From a virus: a DNA stretch of 25,813 nucleotides. The notes beneath the pieces were generated by a model, which worked only from the letters and a program-made list of their open reading frames with translations, had not been told where the DNA came from and made no database searches. The stretch spans positions 1 through 25,813 of the IMG/VR virus record IMGVR_UViG_3300036830_000333; one strand, 5' to 3'. The position numbers and the translations under genes are program-made. This document shows, piece by piece, positions 1-8,178 of this stretch (positions within the stretch are counted from its first letter, which is position 1; every line of letters begins with the position of its first letter).

Positions 1-2
1 AC

Positions 3-209
3 CACACGCAAGCTGTTGTGTTTGCAGCTCCTCCCATTAAAGAATTACGAGGCGGTGTTGAGGCAGTTACCCGCTACAGTGATTTGTATAAGTTGGCAAT
101 GACCTACTCTTTGGGTGCTGATATCAGGAATTATGAACAGTTAGATCGTATCGACGTTATATGCGGTGTGGCTATCAACCCTGAATTTGCGGTCATGATA
201 ATGTCTTAA
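3..209 (+). CDS. Major coat protein, P22 gp5-like (3' end only)
   Basis: The frame is open from the window edge, so this is the C-terminal ~68 residues of a longer protein. It ends in a segment containing NYEQLDRIDVICGV and then NPEFAVMIMS. P22-type coat proteins typically end with a similar 'RIDILYG...PELAVRI' segment. The position also fits, because the next recognisable genes follow the P22 order (gp4, gp10). Family assignment rests on this short tail and on context; another HK97-fold coat family remains possible. The GTG at 18 is internal, not a start. Confidence 0.65.
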   Translation, partial: HTQAVVFAAPPIKELRGGVEAVTRYSDLYKLAMTYSLGADIRNYEQLDRIDVICGVAINPEFAVMIMS

Positions 210-216
210 TTTACAT

Positions 217-254
217 AAAATTGACGCGATGCATTTTCTGGTTGCGTCAATTTT
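217..254 (+). terminator. Stem-loop terminator or attenuator after the coat gene
   Basis: An 11-bp perfect inverted repeat, AAAATTGACGC (217-227) and GCGTCAATTTT (244-254), starts 7 bases after the coat stop codon. The arms carry A- and T-runs, so it could terminate in either direction. It probably limits read-through from the highly expressed coat gene into the neck genes. Confidence 0.7.
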
Positions 255-278
255 ACTCTTGACAAGGAAAGGTGCTTT

Positions 279-503
279 ATGGAAGGGATTCCAGCTAATT
301 ACTTGGGCCGTTTAGTTTCAAAAGTAAACTTTCGTGCCTTTATTTACGATCCTTATGGCAACAGTAAGCTTGTGAATTCATGGGATGAATTCGAAAGCCA
401 TATGGCCTCTGGTTTATGGTTTGCATCCATTGAGGAGGCCAAGCAATCGGTTAAGCCTAAAGAGGATGTTGATATAGAAAAACCAAAATTTAAGAAAAAA
501 TGA
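279..503 (+). CDS. Small virion-region protein between coat and neck genes
   Basis: A 74-residue protein with a good ribosome site (AAGGAAAGG) before its ATG. It contains a compact segment with YDPYGNSKLVNSWDEF followed by GLWFAS, then a Lys-rich tail (KPKFKKK). Short proteins with a similar 'YxPxG...V.S..E....GW' pattern occur beside head genes of many podoviruses. I do not know a function. It lies 15 bases before the gp4-like gene and is probably cotranscribed with it. Confidence 0.7.
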   Translation: MEGIPANYLGRLVSKVNFRAFIYDPYGNSKLVNSWDEFESHMASGLWFASIEEAKQSVKPKEDVDIEKPKFKKK

Positions 504-518
504 CATTAAGGATTAGAT

Positions 519-1463
519 ATGACGCCAATGACTGTGCGCGAGTTTGTCTTTCAAATGTATCGCCTAATAAGCGCATCTAATCCTACTATTCCCTTGCATG
601 GTGATGATGAAAGTCTGGCCATTCGGGTGTTAAACCAGATGTTAAACTCCTACGCTAGTTCAGGTTTAATGCTCACTATTGCTCAAACCGTATCGGTTAA
701 CATCAATACACCTCAAAATCAGATATTTTTTACCGATCCCGATTATTCAACCATCACAACCCACAATGAAATTGTGACCCTAACTACAGGTTCGCCCTCT
801 TTTGCCGTGGCAGATGGTACTATTTACTTTATAGGCGATTTAGTAACAGGAGCAGGCATTCCCGCATCATCGACTATTATCTCCATTGTGGGCAACATAG
901 TTACTATTACCAATAATGCTACGATTAGTATGTCTTCTATGCTGACCTTTAGCCATGATGCATCAGATCCTACAGTGGCCTATATAAAACAGGGGCGTCT
1001 TGCCAATTTAGATAGTGCATGGCTTTTATTAAATGGCGTGACCTATCCTTTAATTGACAAATCACGGGATGAATTTTTAGCTGCCTGGAAATATGAGCCA
1101 TTAATAGGCTTGCCACGTTTTATCATCACATTCCCACAAACAGCCTATGTCAGCGCACAGTTGTATCCAGCGCCAAGCCAGTTTTTTACCTTTTTTTGCC
1201 GCGGTAAGTTTAAATTGCCGCCATTAACGGCCAATAGCGACTTATCAGGCGTACCTGATTATTACATTCTGTATTTCCTGTATGCCGTTGGTAAATATGT
1301 TGCCCAATTTAAATCCCGCAATAGTGCCTGGACACCAGACTTGGAAGCAACCTATAGGGAGCTTAAAGACAATATAGAAGGGGCAAGTGAAGTTAACCTA
1401 TCTATTGCAGGGGATGAACAAAGTTTACTTAATGGAGCCTTTAGGGTTCGGGCAGGTATCTAA
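519..1463 (+). CDS. Tail accessory factor, P22 gp4-like, with inserted beta module
   Basis: 314 residues. The N-terminal ~60 residues (VREFVFQMYRLISA, then ESLAIRVLNQMLNSYASSGL) match the helical start of P22 gp4-type neck proteins, which attach to the portal and open the tail assembly. P22 gp4 is 166 residues, so this protein is nearly twice as long. Residues ~82-145 form an extra beta-rich module (YFIGDLVTGAGIPASSTI) that recurs in the collar fibre at 8205. The C-terminal part returns to a neck-like sequence (LPDYYILYFLYAVG-like region near 1250-1310). Its stop overlaps the next start (TAATG). Family call from sequence plus gene order. Confidence 0.8.
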   Translation: MTPMTVREFVFQMYRLISASNPTIPLHGDDESLAIRVLNQMLNSYASSGLMLTIAQTVSVNINTPQNQIFFTDPDYSTITTHNEIVTLTTGSPSFAVADGTIYFIGDLVTGAGIPASSTIISIVGNIVTITNNATISMSSMLTFSHDASDPTVAYIKQGRLANLDSAWLLLNGVTYPLIDKSRDEFLAAWKYEPLIGLPRFIITFPQTAYVSAQLYPAPSQFFTFFCRGKFKLPPLTANSDLSGVPDYYILYFLYAVGKYVAQFKSRNSAWTPDLEATYRELKDNIEGASEVNLSIAGDEQSLLNGAFRVRAGI

Positions 1464-3247
1464 TGCCAATGCAAGATAACGGTAGTACTATTGAGGATTT
1501 ACCTATATTTTGTTATTTCGACAGACAAAGATTTAAACAGTTTGGCGCGCAAGATTGCGCCAATTGGTACGGGATAGCTGTAGATACGGGCAAAAAAAAG
1601 CAAGCCATGTATCCGGCTATGGGGCGCTCACATGTGCATTTCTTTAATCAAAACAGATTAATTTTCAATAAAGAACCTGTGGCCATTTTTAAATCTATTA
1701 ACTATTTTTATGTGGTGGATGGGGCAAATGTTATTCAATTTGACAGATTTTATAACAGAAAAACACTGCCTATTACCGTAACGCTTGGGGAGGCCATTTG
1801 GGCGGATACTTTAGCGGTAGATACGCATATTTATGTCATGATGACTGATGGGCATAATACTTTTTTAATTACCGAATCAGGCTCTACAGTAACTGCGGAA
1901 GTGGTAACCGATCCGCGCGCGCCTGTTAACCCGCGGTATGTGGCGGCCTTTGGAAACCGTTTTGTAGTAAGTACGGATAATACGCCTAACTATACCTTAA
2001 GTACTGTGAACGTTGCAGGCGGGGCAAATGGGTGCTTTTCTTTTGGTATTGCGCCTAATCAATTTGCTTTATTTAATAGGGCCTCTGGAGTCATAGGCCA
2101 ATTTGCTGTATTGCAAAATCAGCTTTATATTTTATGTGATTTTACAACCGATGTCTGGGCGAATATTGTTACCCAGATTACCGTGGCAGGAGTTACGCGT
2201 GAATTTCCCTGGAAATTAAATAGTTCGTATAACTTTAATTTTGGAATTGCCGATCCGCACTCACTGGATGTTGATTTTGGCATGATGGTCTGGCTTGGCA
2301 AGAATGCCTCAGGCCTTGTTACCTTTATGATGAGCGATGGCCAAGTACCAAAACCGATCTCTTCGCAGGCGGTCAATGTGTTGCTACAAGATTCAACTCA
2401 TGCCTCTGCTATGAGTCCTTTTTTATTTGATGAGGTAGACGGATTTTTATACCAGTATGAAAATACCATATTTTACAGAGCCAATGCAGGAACCTACGTG
2501 GGGCTTGGAGAGCTGGATATAGAAGATAGTGCCAATTCCATTGAATATAATTTCAGCACACAAACCTGGGGACGTTGTATCGAGCTGGATGGGGATAGAA
2601 ACCGTATTCAGAGGCATGTGTATTTTAATAACCTGCATTTAGTGACGGTTCAAAACGATCCGGCAATTTATCAAATGGCAGGCAATATTTATTACAATGA
2701 GCTGATAAATCCTGCGCAACCCGATAACCAGGCACCTGATGCCTTTTTAAAATACCCAATGCGCTACGAGCTTGTAACGCGCCAGATTTTTAATGCAGAT
2801 TACTCGGAGTTTATGGATGAATATGTCGAGATTGACTTTGTATTTGGGAATCAAACGTTTTATAACTCGAACGCGCCTTTTGATAATACCGTTTTTATTG
2901 TGGGTGAATCTAGTACCCCAACAGTGCCTGTTTACATGGTTGCGGAAGATGGTGTCACGTTTATCATTCAAGACGGTACCAACACACCCGCTTTTGACGA
3001 CAATCACTACAATGCGTTATTTAAGCCTTACATTGAGCTTTATTATTCTGACGATGGCGGTGAAACTTTCCTGCAAGCCGATGTAAGGGAATTTAGCCCC
3101 CTTGGAGCCTATCGCTGGCGTATGCGCTGGTATGAGTTAGGATGCTCCAGAAATCGCTGTTATAAGCTTATATGTGTGTCTTCCGCCCCTATTGTGATAT
3201 TGGGTGGCGTTAGAAATACAAGGCGCGTATCAGGAGGGGCTAATTAA
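1463..3247 (+). CDS. Packaged DNA stabilisation protein, P22 gp10-like
   Basis: 594 residues, beginning with an IEDLPIFCYFDRQRFKQFG segment and continuing with short beta repeats of the type expected in the propeller-like gp10 hub. In P22, gp10 closes the portal channel after packaging and is the platform for the needle and spikes. It is longer than P22 gp10 (472 residues). It sits directly after the gp4-like gene with a TAATG overlap and before the gene in the needle position, the same order as in P22. Assignment is by overall pattern and synteny. Confidence 0.8.
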   Translation: MPMQDNGSTIEDLPIFCYFDRQRFKQFGAQDCANWYGIAVDTGKKKQAMYPAMGRSHVHFFNQNRLIFNKEPVAIFKSINYFYVVDGANVIQFDRFYNRKTLPITVTLGEAIWADTLAVDTHIYVMMTDGHNTFLITESGSTVTAEVVTDPRAPVNPRYVAAFGNRFVVSTDNTPNYTLSTVNVAGGANGCFSFGIAPNQFALFNRASGVIGQFAVLQNQLYILCDFTTDVWANIVTQITVAGVTREFPWKLNSSYNFNFGIADPHSLDVDFGMMVWLGKNASGLVTFMMSDGQVPKPISSQAVNVLLQDSTHASAMSPFLFDEVDGFLYQYENTIFYRANAGTYVGLGELDIEDSANSIEYNFSTQTWGRCIELDGDRNRIQRHVYFNNLHLVTVQNDPAIYQMAGNIYYNELINPAQPDNQAPDAFLKYPMRYELVTRQIFNADYSEFMDEYVEIDFVFGNQTFYNSNAPFDNTVFIVGESSTPTVPVYMVAEDGVTFIIQDGTNTPAFDDNHYNALFKPYIELYYSDDGGETFLQADVREFSPLGAYRWRMRWYELGCSRNRCYKLICVSSAPIVILGGVRNTRRVSGGAN

Positions 3248-3702
3248 TGAGCTTGAACTTGGATAAAATTGACTCAGCCCCTATTTCCAACAGGGATTTT
3301 GATCCTGAATTTTTGCAATGGATTTGGGTATTAGTGGATTCATTAAATGAAAATTTAGCTGATTTAGATGGATCCGTATTATCCTCAACCGTTGTAGATG
3401 ATGTATCACAAAGTGTATCGGTTAATTCGCTCTATATTCCTACGAATACCTTATTAACGACGTTTACATTACCCGACGAGATGAATCCCGGGGATAGGGT
3501 ATCGATTGCAGGGCAAGGCAGTGGCGGATGGACTTTATTAACGGCTACAGGCCAAATAATTCAAGTGGCTAGTGTGGGTGCAACTGCTACTACTAGCATA
3601 TCCTCTTCGAGTCGGTATGATAGTATAGAGATAATTTGTGTGGTAACGGATACTACATGGATTACGCGTAGCTCTCAAACAACAGGATTTGTCATTGTAT
3701 AA
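3247..3702 (+). CDS. Probable short tail needle or plug (gp26 position)
   Basis: 151 residues. Residues ~15-45 are likely helical (FDPEFLQWIWVLVDSLNENL). The rest is a Ser/Thr-rich beta domain ending in WITRSSQTTGFVIV, of the kind found at tips of phage fibres ('GW.l....Q.i......tt.......D.i.i.C...nt.W'). It occupies the slot of P22 gp26, the trimeric needle that plugs the tail, but lacks the long coiled coil of gp26. I infer a short needle with a fibre-type knob. It could instead be a small tail decoration. Start overlaps the upstream stop (TAATG). Confidence 0.55.
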   Translation: MSLNLDKIDSAPISNRDFDPEFLQWIWVLVDSLNENLADLDGSVLSSTVVDDVSQSVSVNSLYIPTNTLLTTFTLPDEMNPGDRVSIAGQGSGGWTLLTATGQIIQVASVGATATTSISSSSRYDSIEIICVVTDTTWITRSSQTTGFVIV

Positions 3703-3713
3703 GGATATACATT

Positions 3714-4313
3714 ATGAGCTGGTTATCAAGTTTTTTTAATCCTGGAAAGGGTTATGAAGAAGGTCAAAAGCAATTAGAAAATTATTACAATCAAGGGCAA
3801 GGTTATTTGCAGCCTTATAATAATTTTGGCCAAAGTCAGCAAGGCACATTGCAGGAATATATTAATAACTTAAAAAATCCTGCCAAACTGCAAGACGAAT
3901 GGGTTAAAAATTATAAGGAGTCCGAAGCCGCCAAAAATACTGAAAATATGGCACAACAACAAGGGTTGGATGCAGCAAGCTCGATGGGGCTTATGGGTTC
4001 AAGTCCTGCATTGCAAGCCATTCAAGGCGGTACTGCTAATATTGCAGCACAAGATAGGCAAAATTATCTAAATGACTTAATGCAAAAATACGTCACAGGT
4101 GCTGGCCTTTCCCAAAATATTTATGGAGTGGGAGCCAATACCGCAGGTCAGCAATCCACCAATGCCATGAATATGGGTGTAAATTCTGCTAATAATACCA
4201 TTAACCGTGAAAATGCCGGAGGTAATACCTTTGGGGGATTATTAGGATTAGGGGGCAGTATATTAGGTAGTGCATTAGGGGGCGGATGGAATCCCTTTGG
4301 TGGAGGAAAATAA
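3714..4313 (+). CDS. Ejection-type internal virion protein (gp7 position)
   Basis: 199 residues. It starts with MSWLSSFFNPGKGYEEG and is rich in Gln, Asn and Gly. A segment with SSMGLMGSSPALQAIQGG is followed by a long amphipathic stretch and a glycine-rich hydrophobic tail (GGLLGLGGSILGSALGGG). Phage internal proteins at this position often have the same 'short hydrophobic start, Gln-rich middle, Gly-rich end' structure and are released into the cell before the DNA. It overlaps the next gene by one base (TAATG). Confidence 0.65.
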   Translation: MSWLSSFFNPGKGYEEGQKQLENYYNQGQGYLQPYNNFGQSQQGTLQEYINNLKNPAKLQDEWVKNYKESEAAKNTENMAQQQGLDAASSMGLMGSSPALQAIQGGTANIAAQDRQNYLNDLMQKYVTGAGLSQNIYGVGANTAGQQSTNAMNMGVNSANNTINRENAGGNTFGGLLGLGGSILGSALGGGWNPFGGGK

Positions 4314-5782
4314 TGATGAATTTGAGCGCGCCAACTCCAGGGACTGGATTACAGGGTTTATTGCAAGGAATGCAAACTGGTGGCAATTTTATGCATCAGA
4401 TTATGCAATCTAGACTTGAGCGGGAGAGGCAAAAGCAATTAGCGGAACAATTTAAACAAGAACTGGAATTAAAAAAACAGATAGAATCTCGTCTTGGTGC
4501 AAACCAAGGATTAAACAGACAAATTTTGCAAGAACAATTATTGAATTTGAAGCATAAAAACGATCCTAATTGGGAATACGATCAGTTTAATAAAATTTTT
4601 GGCGTAAATTCTGGAAATCAAAATACGCCTCCTTCCAATATGCCCAATACTTCGGTTGCCAATCAATACCCTGATTTACATAAAATGTTTTCAGGCGAGG
4701 GTGCTTTTCCGCAAGGAACTATTGAGACAGGTAATTTGGATTTATCTAATAGACCCCAAGTGCCAAATCCTGAGGGTGGTACTAGTACTGTATATTCCAT
4801 GAGCATAGGAACCCCAGAAGGCGAAGTATTAATTCCTCGTGTGAGCCAAGATGGACGCATATTAACGCCTGAGCAAGCTAAAGAGCAGTATCGTAGTACT
4901 GGTCAGCATATGGGTATTTATAGTTCTGTGGATGAGGCTAATAGAGCTGCAGAAGCAATTCATAACGATCAGGCCAAAATGATTGAACAAAAACAAGCTG
5001 CCTCTGTTGGGGCAACTCCAGGCTCCAATCTTATAGAAACTTTAAAAAACGATCCTGTAAAACGTGCTTATTTTCGGTATAAATATAAATTCGATCCTGT
5101 AACAGAAATTAAGCAAACTCCAGAACAAAAACTAGAAGATAAAAAACAGCTAGAAGAATATAAACATCAATTAAAGCAATCTGATCATGCGCAAGCCCTA
5201 GAAGAAAAGAAACAACTTGCAAATGATAAACATGAACAAAAATTAGCAGAACAAAAACAAGCAGAAGATTTAAAAAATGAAACAAAACGTCTTAAAGTGA
5301 TTGAAGATGCAAAAAAGGATGCTGTGCATCTTCAAATGGTTAAAAATTCTCTAGAAAAAATGTTACTCATTGCAAAAAATAATCCCGATCTTTTTGGTCA
5401 TAGCGGCATATTTGGATTTGGTGCAGAAAAAGATGCTGAGCGTTTTGCTGCTACAACAGATAACCCAAATGCAGGTGCATGGGAAACTTATGGATTACAA
5501 CCTATTATTCAAGCAGAAAAAGAAATGTCATCCAAAGGGAATGTATTGGCATTGAAAACATCTCTTGCTAGAAAACCCAATTTTTCAGAAACCCAAGGCA
5601 AAGCTATTTCTAAATTAACCGCCCAATTAGAACAAATAGACAAACTAATTGGAGAAAATGACAAAGTAGCTGGTTTATCAAATGAATCAAAAACTGTAAC
5701 TATTATAAATCCACAGGGTAAGTCTTTTAAAACAACGGAAGCCAATGCAAAACATTTACCAGCGGGGTGGAAACGTGGCTAA
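4313..5782 (+). CDS. Ejection-type internal virion protein (gp20 position), coiled coil
   Basis: 489 residues from the ATG at 4313, chosen because GGAGG lies 6 bases upstream and the start overlaps the previous stop; a start at 4286 would sit inside the upstream gene. Residues ~155-222 form a module with EVLIPRVSQDGRILTPEQA and TGQHMGIYSSVDEANRAAEA, which I recognise as common in phage internal virion proteins. A highly charged coiled coil follows (~260-345), then a C-terminal segment ending in NAKHLPAGWKRG. By gene order it corresponds to P22 gp20. No enzymatic motif is visible. Confidence 0.65.
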   Translation: MMNLSAPTPGTGLQGLLQGMQTGGNFMHQIMQSRLERERQKQLAEQFKQELELKKQIESRLGANQGLNRQILQEQLLNLKHKNDPNWEYDQFNKIFGVNSGNQNTPPSNMPNTSVANQYPDLHKMFSGEGAFPQGTIETGNLDLSNRPQVPNPEGGTSTVYSMSIGTPEGEVLIPRVSQDGRILTPEQAKEQYRSTGQHMGIYSSVDEANRAAEAIHNDQAKMIEQKQAASVGATPGSNLIETLKNDPVKRAYFRYKYKFDPVTEIKQTPEQKLEDKKQLEEYKHQLKQSDHAQALEEKKQLANDKHEQKLAEQKQAEDLKNETKRLKVIEDAKKDAVHLQMVKNSLEKMLLIAKNNPDLFGHSGIFGFGAEKDAERFAATTDNPNAGAWETYGLQPIIQAEKEMSSKGNVLALKTSLARKPNFSETQGKAISKLTAQLEQIDKLIGENDKVAGLSNESKTVTIINPQGKSFKTTEANAKHLPAGWKRG

Positions 5783-6944
5783 TTCAAAATTTGACTATTC
5801 ATTGCTTGAACCTATTGATGAAAAAAACACGAATCAATCAAGTTATATTGCGCCTTCCCCATTTAATTCAAAATTTGATGAATCCTTATTAACGCCTATG
5901 GAAAAAGAAGAGCAATTCTTGCCTCCAAAACGTGAAGGTATTTCTACATGGCTCCCCAGAGACATTATGATAGGCTTATTGAATCAGCGTCAAAATTTAG
6001 TAAATATGCCACATGATATAGTCCAAAATTTAGAGAATACTGGCCAAGGAATTAGTAATGCACTAGATAAAACTATGGGATTTGATAAGTTTAATTTACC
6101 AAAACCTGAATATAAAATTTCAGATTATCTGCCTAATGAACAAAATGATTTTGCGAAATTAATGGGGCAAAAAGGCACGACATCTACTGGCAGTTGGCTT
6201 ATTCAAAAGGGTGTTGAGCATGCTCCAGAATTATTAGGCATAGCACAGCTTTTACGTCGTGGTTTACCTATTACTGCAAAAGGCATTATGAATAAAATGT
6301 CAAAGCATAAGCAAAGTGCTTTAAATGAAGCAAAAAAAGAATATGGACAATTATTTAATGAAGCGGGTCAACAGGGTTTAACCCATGCTATTCCTCCCGT
6401 TGAAATTTTAAAAAATAGAAAACTTATTAATCAAAATTCTAGCTCAAAATATCATCGCTCTTTTAATGAGTTTCTACAAGATCCCACCTTAGAAAATGCT
6501 CATTGGGCACAAAGTGAATTAGGTGCATTAGAACGTCATTTAACTAATTTAGAAATGAAAATTGGCCTAACTCCCATTCAACATAAAACATTAAAAGCCG
6601 TCAATGAAGCTAGACAACAAATTAAACAATCTATGTTTAATAATAATGTATTAGGAGCAAACCCCGAATTGGCAGAAAAATATGGCCAATTAAGCAATAA
6701 ATATAAAGAAAAAGTTATTCCCTATACCAGGCTTGAACAATTATCGGAAACAGAATCAAAAAGAATGCTGCCAAAGAATGCTGTCAAAGAATTATTAAAA
6801 GACGATCAGTTTATGATTGAATTATCCAGAAGGTACCCTGGATTATTTTTACATAAACCTGGTGTAAAAACCTTTAGAAAAGGAACTGCTAAAATTGCAG
6901 CAGGTGTTGCGGGCTATGAAGGATTAAAAAAATTGTTACAGTAA
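5775..6944 (+). CDS. Ejection-type internal virion protein (gp16 position)
   Basis: 389 residues from a GTG at 5775, which overlaps the upstream stop (GTGGCTAA) behind a GGGGTGG site; the ATG at 5745 lies inside the previous gene. The N-terminus contains two copies of a short motif, NSKFDYSLLEPIDE and NSKFDESLLTPMEK, about 27 residues apart. A predicted amphipathic region follows (LLNQRQNLVNMPHDIVQNL), then a long helical region. Third in the ejection-protein set and in the position of P22 gp16. No transglycosylase motif is seen. Confidence 0.6.
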   Translation: MANSKFDYSLLEPIDEKNTNQSSYIAPSPFNSKFDESLLTPMEKEEQFLPPKREGISTWLPRDIMIGLLNQRQNLVNMPHDIVQNLENTGQGISNALDKTMGFDKFNLPKPEYKISDYLPNEQNDFAKLMGQKGTTSTGSWLIQKGVEHAPELLGIAQLLRRGLPITAKGIMNKMSKHKQSALNEAKKEYGQLFNEAGQQGLTHAIPPVEILKNRKLINQNSSSKYHRSFNEFLQDPTLENAHWAQSELGALERHLTNLEMKIGLTPIQHKTLKAVNEARQQIKQSMFNNNVLGANPELAEKYGQLSNKYKEKVIPYTRLEQLSETESKRMLPKNAVKELLKDDQFMIELSRRYPGLFLHKPGVKTFRKGTAKIAAGVAGYEGLKKLLQ

Positions 6945-6947
6945 TTT

Positions 6948-7010
6948 TTAATCAATACAGCCAATTATTATAAAAAATAAACATATTCCAAAACAACCTA
7001 ATGCGCTCAT
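6948..7010 (-). CDS. Possible 20-residue membrane peptide
   Basis: A very short frame that encodes an almost wholly hydrophobic peptide (MSALGCFGICLFFIIIGCID). GGAG lies 8 bases before the ATG. It starts 16 bases after the stop of the coiled-coil/membrane gene at 7026-7364, so the two may form a pair, as seen in some lysis or exclusion modules. Function unknown; it could be chance. Confidence 0.4.
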   Translation of the reverse strand: MSALGCFGICLFFIIIGCID

Positions 7011-7025
7011 TCTATCTACTCCAAT

Positions 7026-7364
7026 TTAAAACCAATGATAGGCTTTACCTACAGCACTTATCAATGTCACAAATGCCGTTCCGTAAATACCCAATATACA
7101 ACCTAAAGTCCAAAATAAATTACCCCTGATATTGCTTTTTAATTCCCTATTATCGCCTTTTAATTCACGTCTTGATTCTTTTACTGCTTCTGTCAGTTCA
7201 TTTCTTGTTTCTTTTAATTGATCACGAATTTCGTTTTTTGTTTGCCTTAATAAATCTTTAATTTCTATTAAATTTTTATCCATATTGATTATGGAATTCT
7301 CTACTATGGTAAGACGTGACTCCACACTATAAAACTCTTTAATATTAATTATATCACTCATCAT
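7026..7364 (-). CDS. Coiled-coil protein with C-terminal membrane anchor
   Basis: 112 residues on the strand opposite to the surrounding late genes. Residues ~12-80 are a charged heptad-rich coiled coil (KNLIEIKDLLRQTKNEIRDQ). Residues ~83-106 are one transmembrane helix (LFWTLGCILGIYGTAFVTLI). The shape resembles XhlA-type phage lysis/exclusion proteins and also small host coiled-coil membrane proteins, so only the architecture is certain. The ribosome site is weak. Its isolated minus-strand position suggests an accessory (moron-like) gene with its own expression. Confidence 0.6.
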   Translation of the reverse strand: MMSDIINIKEFYSVESRLTIVENSIINMDKNLIEIKDLLRQTKNEIRDQLKETRNELTEAVKESRRELKGDNRELKSNIRGNLFWTLGCILGIYGTAFVTLISAVGKAYHWF

Positions 7365-7442
7365 AAATCACTAAAAAAGGCTATACTTTTAGAGTAACAA
7401 ATCACTGGACAAAAAACAAGCATTAATATTAAGGGGATTGAA

Positions 7443-7595
7443 ATGCCTTTAAAGAAAGGGAAGAGCAAAAAAATCATAGGTGAGAATATTCGTGAAATGG
7501 AGGAAGCAGGCCATCCAAGAAATCAGAGTATTGCTGCGTCTTTAAATGAAGCCAGAAAAAGCGGAGCCAAGATACCTAAGAAAAAGAAAAAGTAG
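7443..7595 (+). CDS. Small basic phage protein (DUF6496-like)
   Basis: 50 residues: it starts MPLKKGKSKKIIGENI, continues with AGHPRNQSIAASLNEARKSG, and ends in KKKKK. AAGGGG lies just upstream of the ATG. Very similar short proteins ('MPLK.GSSK..I..NI.....G.P..QA.AIAL..AR') are widespread in phages, but their role is not known. The charge suggests nucleic-acid binding. It is too short to be found by length filters. Confidence 0.75.
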   Translation: MPLKKGKSKKIIGENIREMEEAGHPRNQSIAASLNEARKSGAKIPKKKKK

Positions 7596-7613
7596 TAAGA
7601 TGCATAAAAAGGA

Positions 7614-7650
7614 AAGCCAGCTAGAGTTAGTAGCTCTAATTTGCTGGCTT
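7614..7650 (+). terminator. Bulged hairpin downstream of the small basic gene
   Basis: Outer arms AAGCCAGC (7614-7621) and GCTGGCTT (7643-7650) enclose inner arms TAGAG (7622-7626) and CTCTA (7634-7638), with a 4-base bulge on one side. It lies between the gene at 7443 and the O-like gene. There is no strong T-run, so it may be a weak terminator or an RNA processing or protection element. Confidence 0.5.
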
Positions 7651-7685
7651 AAATGTTACGTCGAATAACAAGGCAAGTATAACAA

Positions 7686-8141
7686 ATGAGCACAGACTTA
7701 GTAAACCTTTCTCACAAACAAAAAAATCTTTCTTTAGCAGAGCATTCAATTTTAAACATATTAGCTTATAGAGCTAATGATGACGGAGAATGCTGGCCAT
7801 CTGTAGCCTCTTTAGTTGAAAGCAGTTCAGCAGATCGAAAAACAGTTATTAAAGTTCTCCAATCTTTATCGGATAAAAAATTAATCTTTCAGACTGGAAA
7901 AATGGCTGGAAGAACAAAACGAGTACCTGTGTATAAGTTGAATTTAAATAGTCCCAAAAACGGGACTGTTCAAAAAATAAATAGTACCACTTTTTCCGAT
8001 AACAGTCCCAAAAACGGGACTATTAAACAGTCCCAAAAACGGGACATGGAAAGATCATATCTTAAAGATCAAAGGAAAAGGGATTTTTCAAATTCCGAAG
8101 GCCCCAAAACCCTTAAAGAATTGTATGAAAAATTAATATGA
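7686..8141 (+). CDS. O-like winged-helix protein, likely replication initiator
   Basis: 151 residues. Residues ~10-90 form a winged-helix domain (LSLAEHSILNILAYRANDDG, CWPSVASLVESS, RKTVIKVLQSLSDKKLI), as in phage lambda O-type and DnaD-like replication proteins. After it, the short motif SPKNGT occurs twice and a related SQKRD once; each is encoded by the inverted repeat listed at 7950-8045. In lambda, O binds iterons inside its own gene to start replication. I infer the same here. It ends soon after (KTLKELYEKLI), so the helicase-loader contact region would be short. Alternatively it is a transcription regulator. Confidence 0.65.
   Translation: MSTDLVNLSHKQKNLSLAEHSILNILAYRANDDGECWPSVASLVESSSADRKTVIKVLQSLSDKKLIFQTGKMAGRTKRVPVYKLNLNSPKNGTVQKINSTTFSDNSPKNGTIKQSQKRDMERSYLKDQRKRDFSNSEGPKTLKELYEKLI
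7950..8045. repeat. Three iteron-like 18-bp inverted repeats inside the O-like gene
   Basis: AGTCCCAAAAACGGGACT is present exactly at 7950-7967 and 8004-8021, and with only the last base changed at 8029-8046. Each has perfect 6-bp arms around AAAAAC in the first two copies. Start-to-start spacings are 54 and 25 bp. The pattern resembles the lambda origin iterons (inverted repeats around a central A-run, inside gene O). Candidate replication origin; an AT-rich stretch follows to 8200. Confidence 0.6.
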
Positions 8142-8145
8142 TGAT

Positions 8146-8178
8146 TTAGCCAAATTGCAAAGACCGTGCTAATATAAT
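8146..8178 (+). promoter_or_regulatory. Possible promoter before the fibre genes
   Basis: The 63-base gap before the collar fibre contains TGCTAATATAAT (8167-8178), giving an extended -10 (TG-n-TAATAT) and a perfect TATAAT. A weak -35 (TTAGCC, 8146-8151) sits 18 bases from TAATAT. It would start a transcript just before the GTG at 8205. Confidence 0.35.

Noticed and set aside
258-290. Perfect TTGACA at 259-264
   Set aside because: No -10 like sequence at 16-18 bp spacing; the downstream bases are the ribosome site and coding start.
2125-3086. Several frames within the gp10-like gene on both strands
   Set aside because: Shadows of the long gp10-like frame; no ribosome sites or family features.
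7950-8045. CRISPR-like repeat
   Set aside because: Only three copies, irregular spacing, palindromic, and inside a coding gene.
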